A stretch of DNA of 6,650 nucleotides from Chloroflexota bacterium (GTDB taxonomy: Bacteria; Chloroflexota; Dehalococcoidia; SHYM01): the NCBI GenBank assembly GCA_016199375.1, contig JACQGV010000015.1:1-6650 (forward strand), written 5' to 3'. This document shows, in pieces, positions 6,258-6,650 of this stretch (positions are counted from its first letter, which is position 1; every line of letters starts with the position of its first letter). Under the pieces are notes generated by a model that worked only from the letters and a program-made list of their open reading frames with translations, was not told where the DNA came from and did not search any database. The translations under genes and the position numbers were made by a program.

Positions 6258-6650
6258 TCAGCGCTCCTTTCGCAGGAGGGCGGTCAGGGAGCTCCCCTCG
6301 CTGCGCTCCCGCAGGCGGCTCATGGCGTTCATGTGGCTGTGGTAGCGGAAGGCGGCATCCAGGTTGGCCATGATCTCGATAGCGGTGTTGAGCGCCTCCT
6401 TGTTCATCTTGAGGCCATCGGCGGGAACCTGGGCCATCTGCTCGGCCAGCTCCAGCACCGTCTCCTCCAGCTTCGCCCCGGGGACGGCGCGATTGATGAG
6501 GCCGATGCGCTCCGCCTCCTTGGCATCTATGAGCTTGGCGGTGAACAGCAGCTCCTTGGCACGCTTGGGCCCCAGGAGATAGACCCACAGGGGCATGCTG
6601 GAGACGCCGCCCACCCGCTGGGCCGGGTGCCCGAACACGGCGTCCTCCGC
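6258..6650 (-). CDS. Second crotonase-superfamily protein, C-terminal part (runs off the right edge)
   Basis: Only the last 130 residues are visible; the true start lies beyond the window, and the GTG at 6638 is just an internal valine. The visible part begins AEDAVFGHPAQRVGG, then SSMPLWVYLLGP, GLINRAVP and the C-terminal FRYHSHMNAMSRL. By eye roughly half of its residues match the adjacent crotonase, with one single-residue gap near the end, so the two are tandem duplicates. The position equivalent to the second catalytic glutamate is alanine here (GHPA). The Glu144 equivalent is outside the window. It lies upstream of the other crotonase with a one-base gap, so it is part of an operon that continues past the right edge. 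The two copies may act as a hetero-oligomer or on related substrates; that is inference. Confidence 0.85.
   Translation of the reverse strand, partial: AEDAVFGHPAQRVGGVSSMPLWVYLLGPKRAKELLFTAKLIDAKEAERIGLINRAVPGAKLEETVLELAEQMAQVPADGLKMNKEALNTAIEIMANLDAAFRYHSHMNAMSRLRERSEGSSLTALLRKER

Noticed and set aside
5441..6373. A 310-codon plus-strand open frame opposite the crotonases
   Set aside because: It is an antisense shadow of two paralogous crotonase genes with strong motifs and gives no recognisable protein.

Overview
This is a GC-rich bacterial chromosomal window made mostly of housekeeping and metabolic genes. I see no insertion sequence, phage gene, CRISPR array, tRNA or rRNA. The host is probably a high-GC, non-enteric bacterium. 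A Chloroflexota (Dehalococcoidia-like) origin is my best guess. It rests on the rsmD-coaD-coiled-coil gene order, the tandem crotonases and the style of the proteins. That is inference from recall, not a measured affiliation.

Layout from left to right. Bases 1-1533 (minus strand) hold the first 511 codons of DNA polymerase I (polA): an intact 5'-3' nuclease domain followed by a proofreading-type domain whose catalytic acidic residues appear to be missing. A short divergent region (1534-1651) separates it from a plus-strand pair. The first is a secreted lipoprotein esterase of the PHB-depolymerase/feruloyl-esterase (LpqC-like) family (1652-2674). The second is an arsenite S-adenosylmethionine methyltransferase, arsM (2775-3500). 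A 184-base convergent gap with a small GC hairpin follows.

The rest lies on the minus strand. Read in the direction of transcription, a near-consensus sigma-70 promoter (5375-5348) drives rsmD (16S rRNA G966 methyltransferase), coaD (phosphopantetheine adenylyltransferase) and a coiled-coil protein of unknown function. rsmD and coaD overlap by GTGA, and the three genes start with TTG, GTG and GTG. Upstream of this operon sit two adjacent crotonase-superfamily genes (5429-6256, and 6258 to beyond the right edge). They are tandem paralogues one base apart. In the complete copy both catalytic glutamates of classical enoyl-CoA hydratase are replaced; in the partial copy the one visible position is also replaced.

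Functionally, polA (replication and repair), rsmD (ribosome maturation) and coaD (coenzyme A synthesis) are core genes. ArsM is a detoxification gene. The esterase is a cell-surface hydrolase. The crotonases presumably act on an unidentified acyl-CoA. I do not see convincing evidence of a new multi-gene system. The most unusual points are the catalytically atypical crotonase pair and the conserved coiled-coil protein beside coaD.
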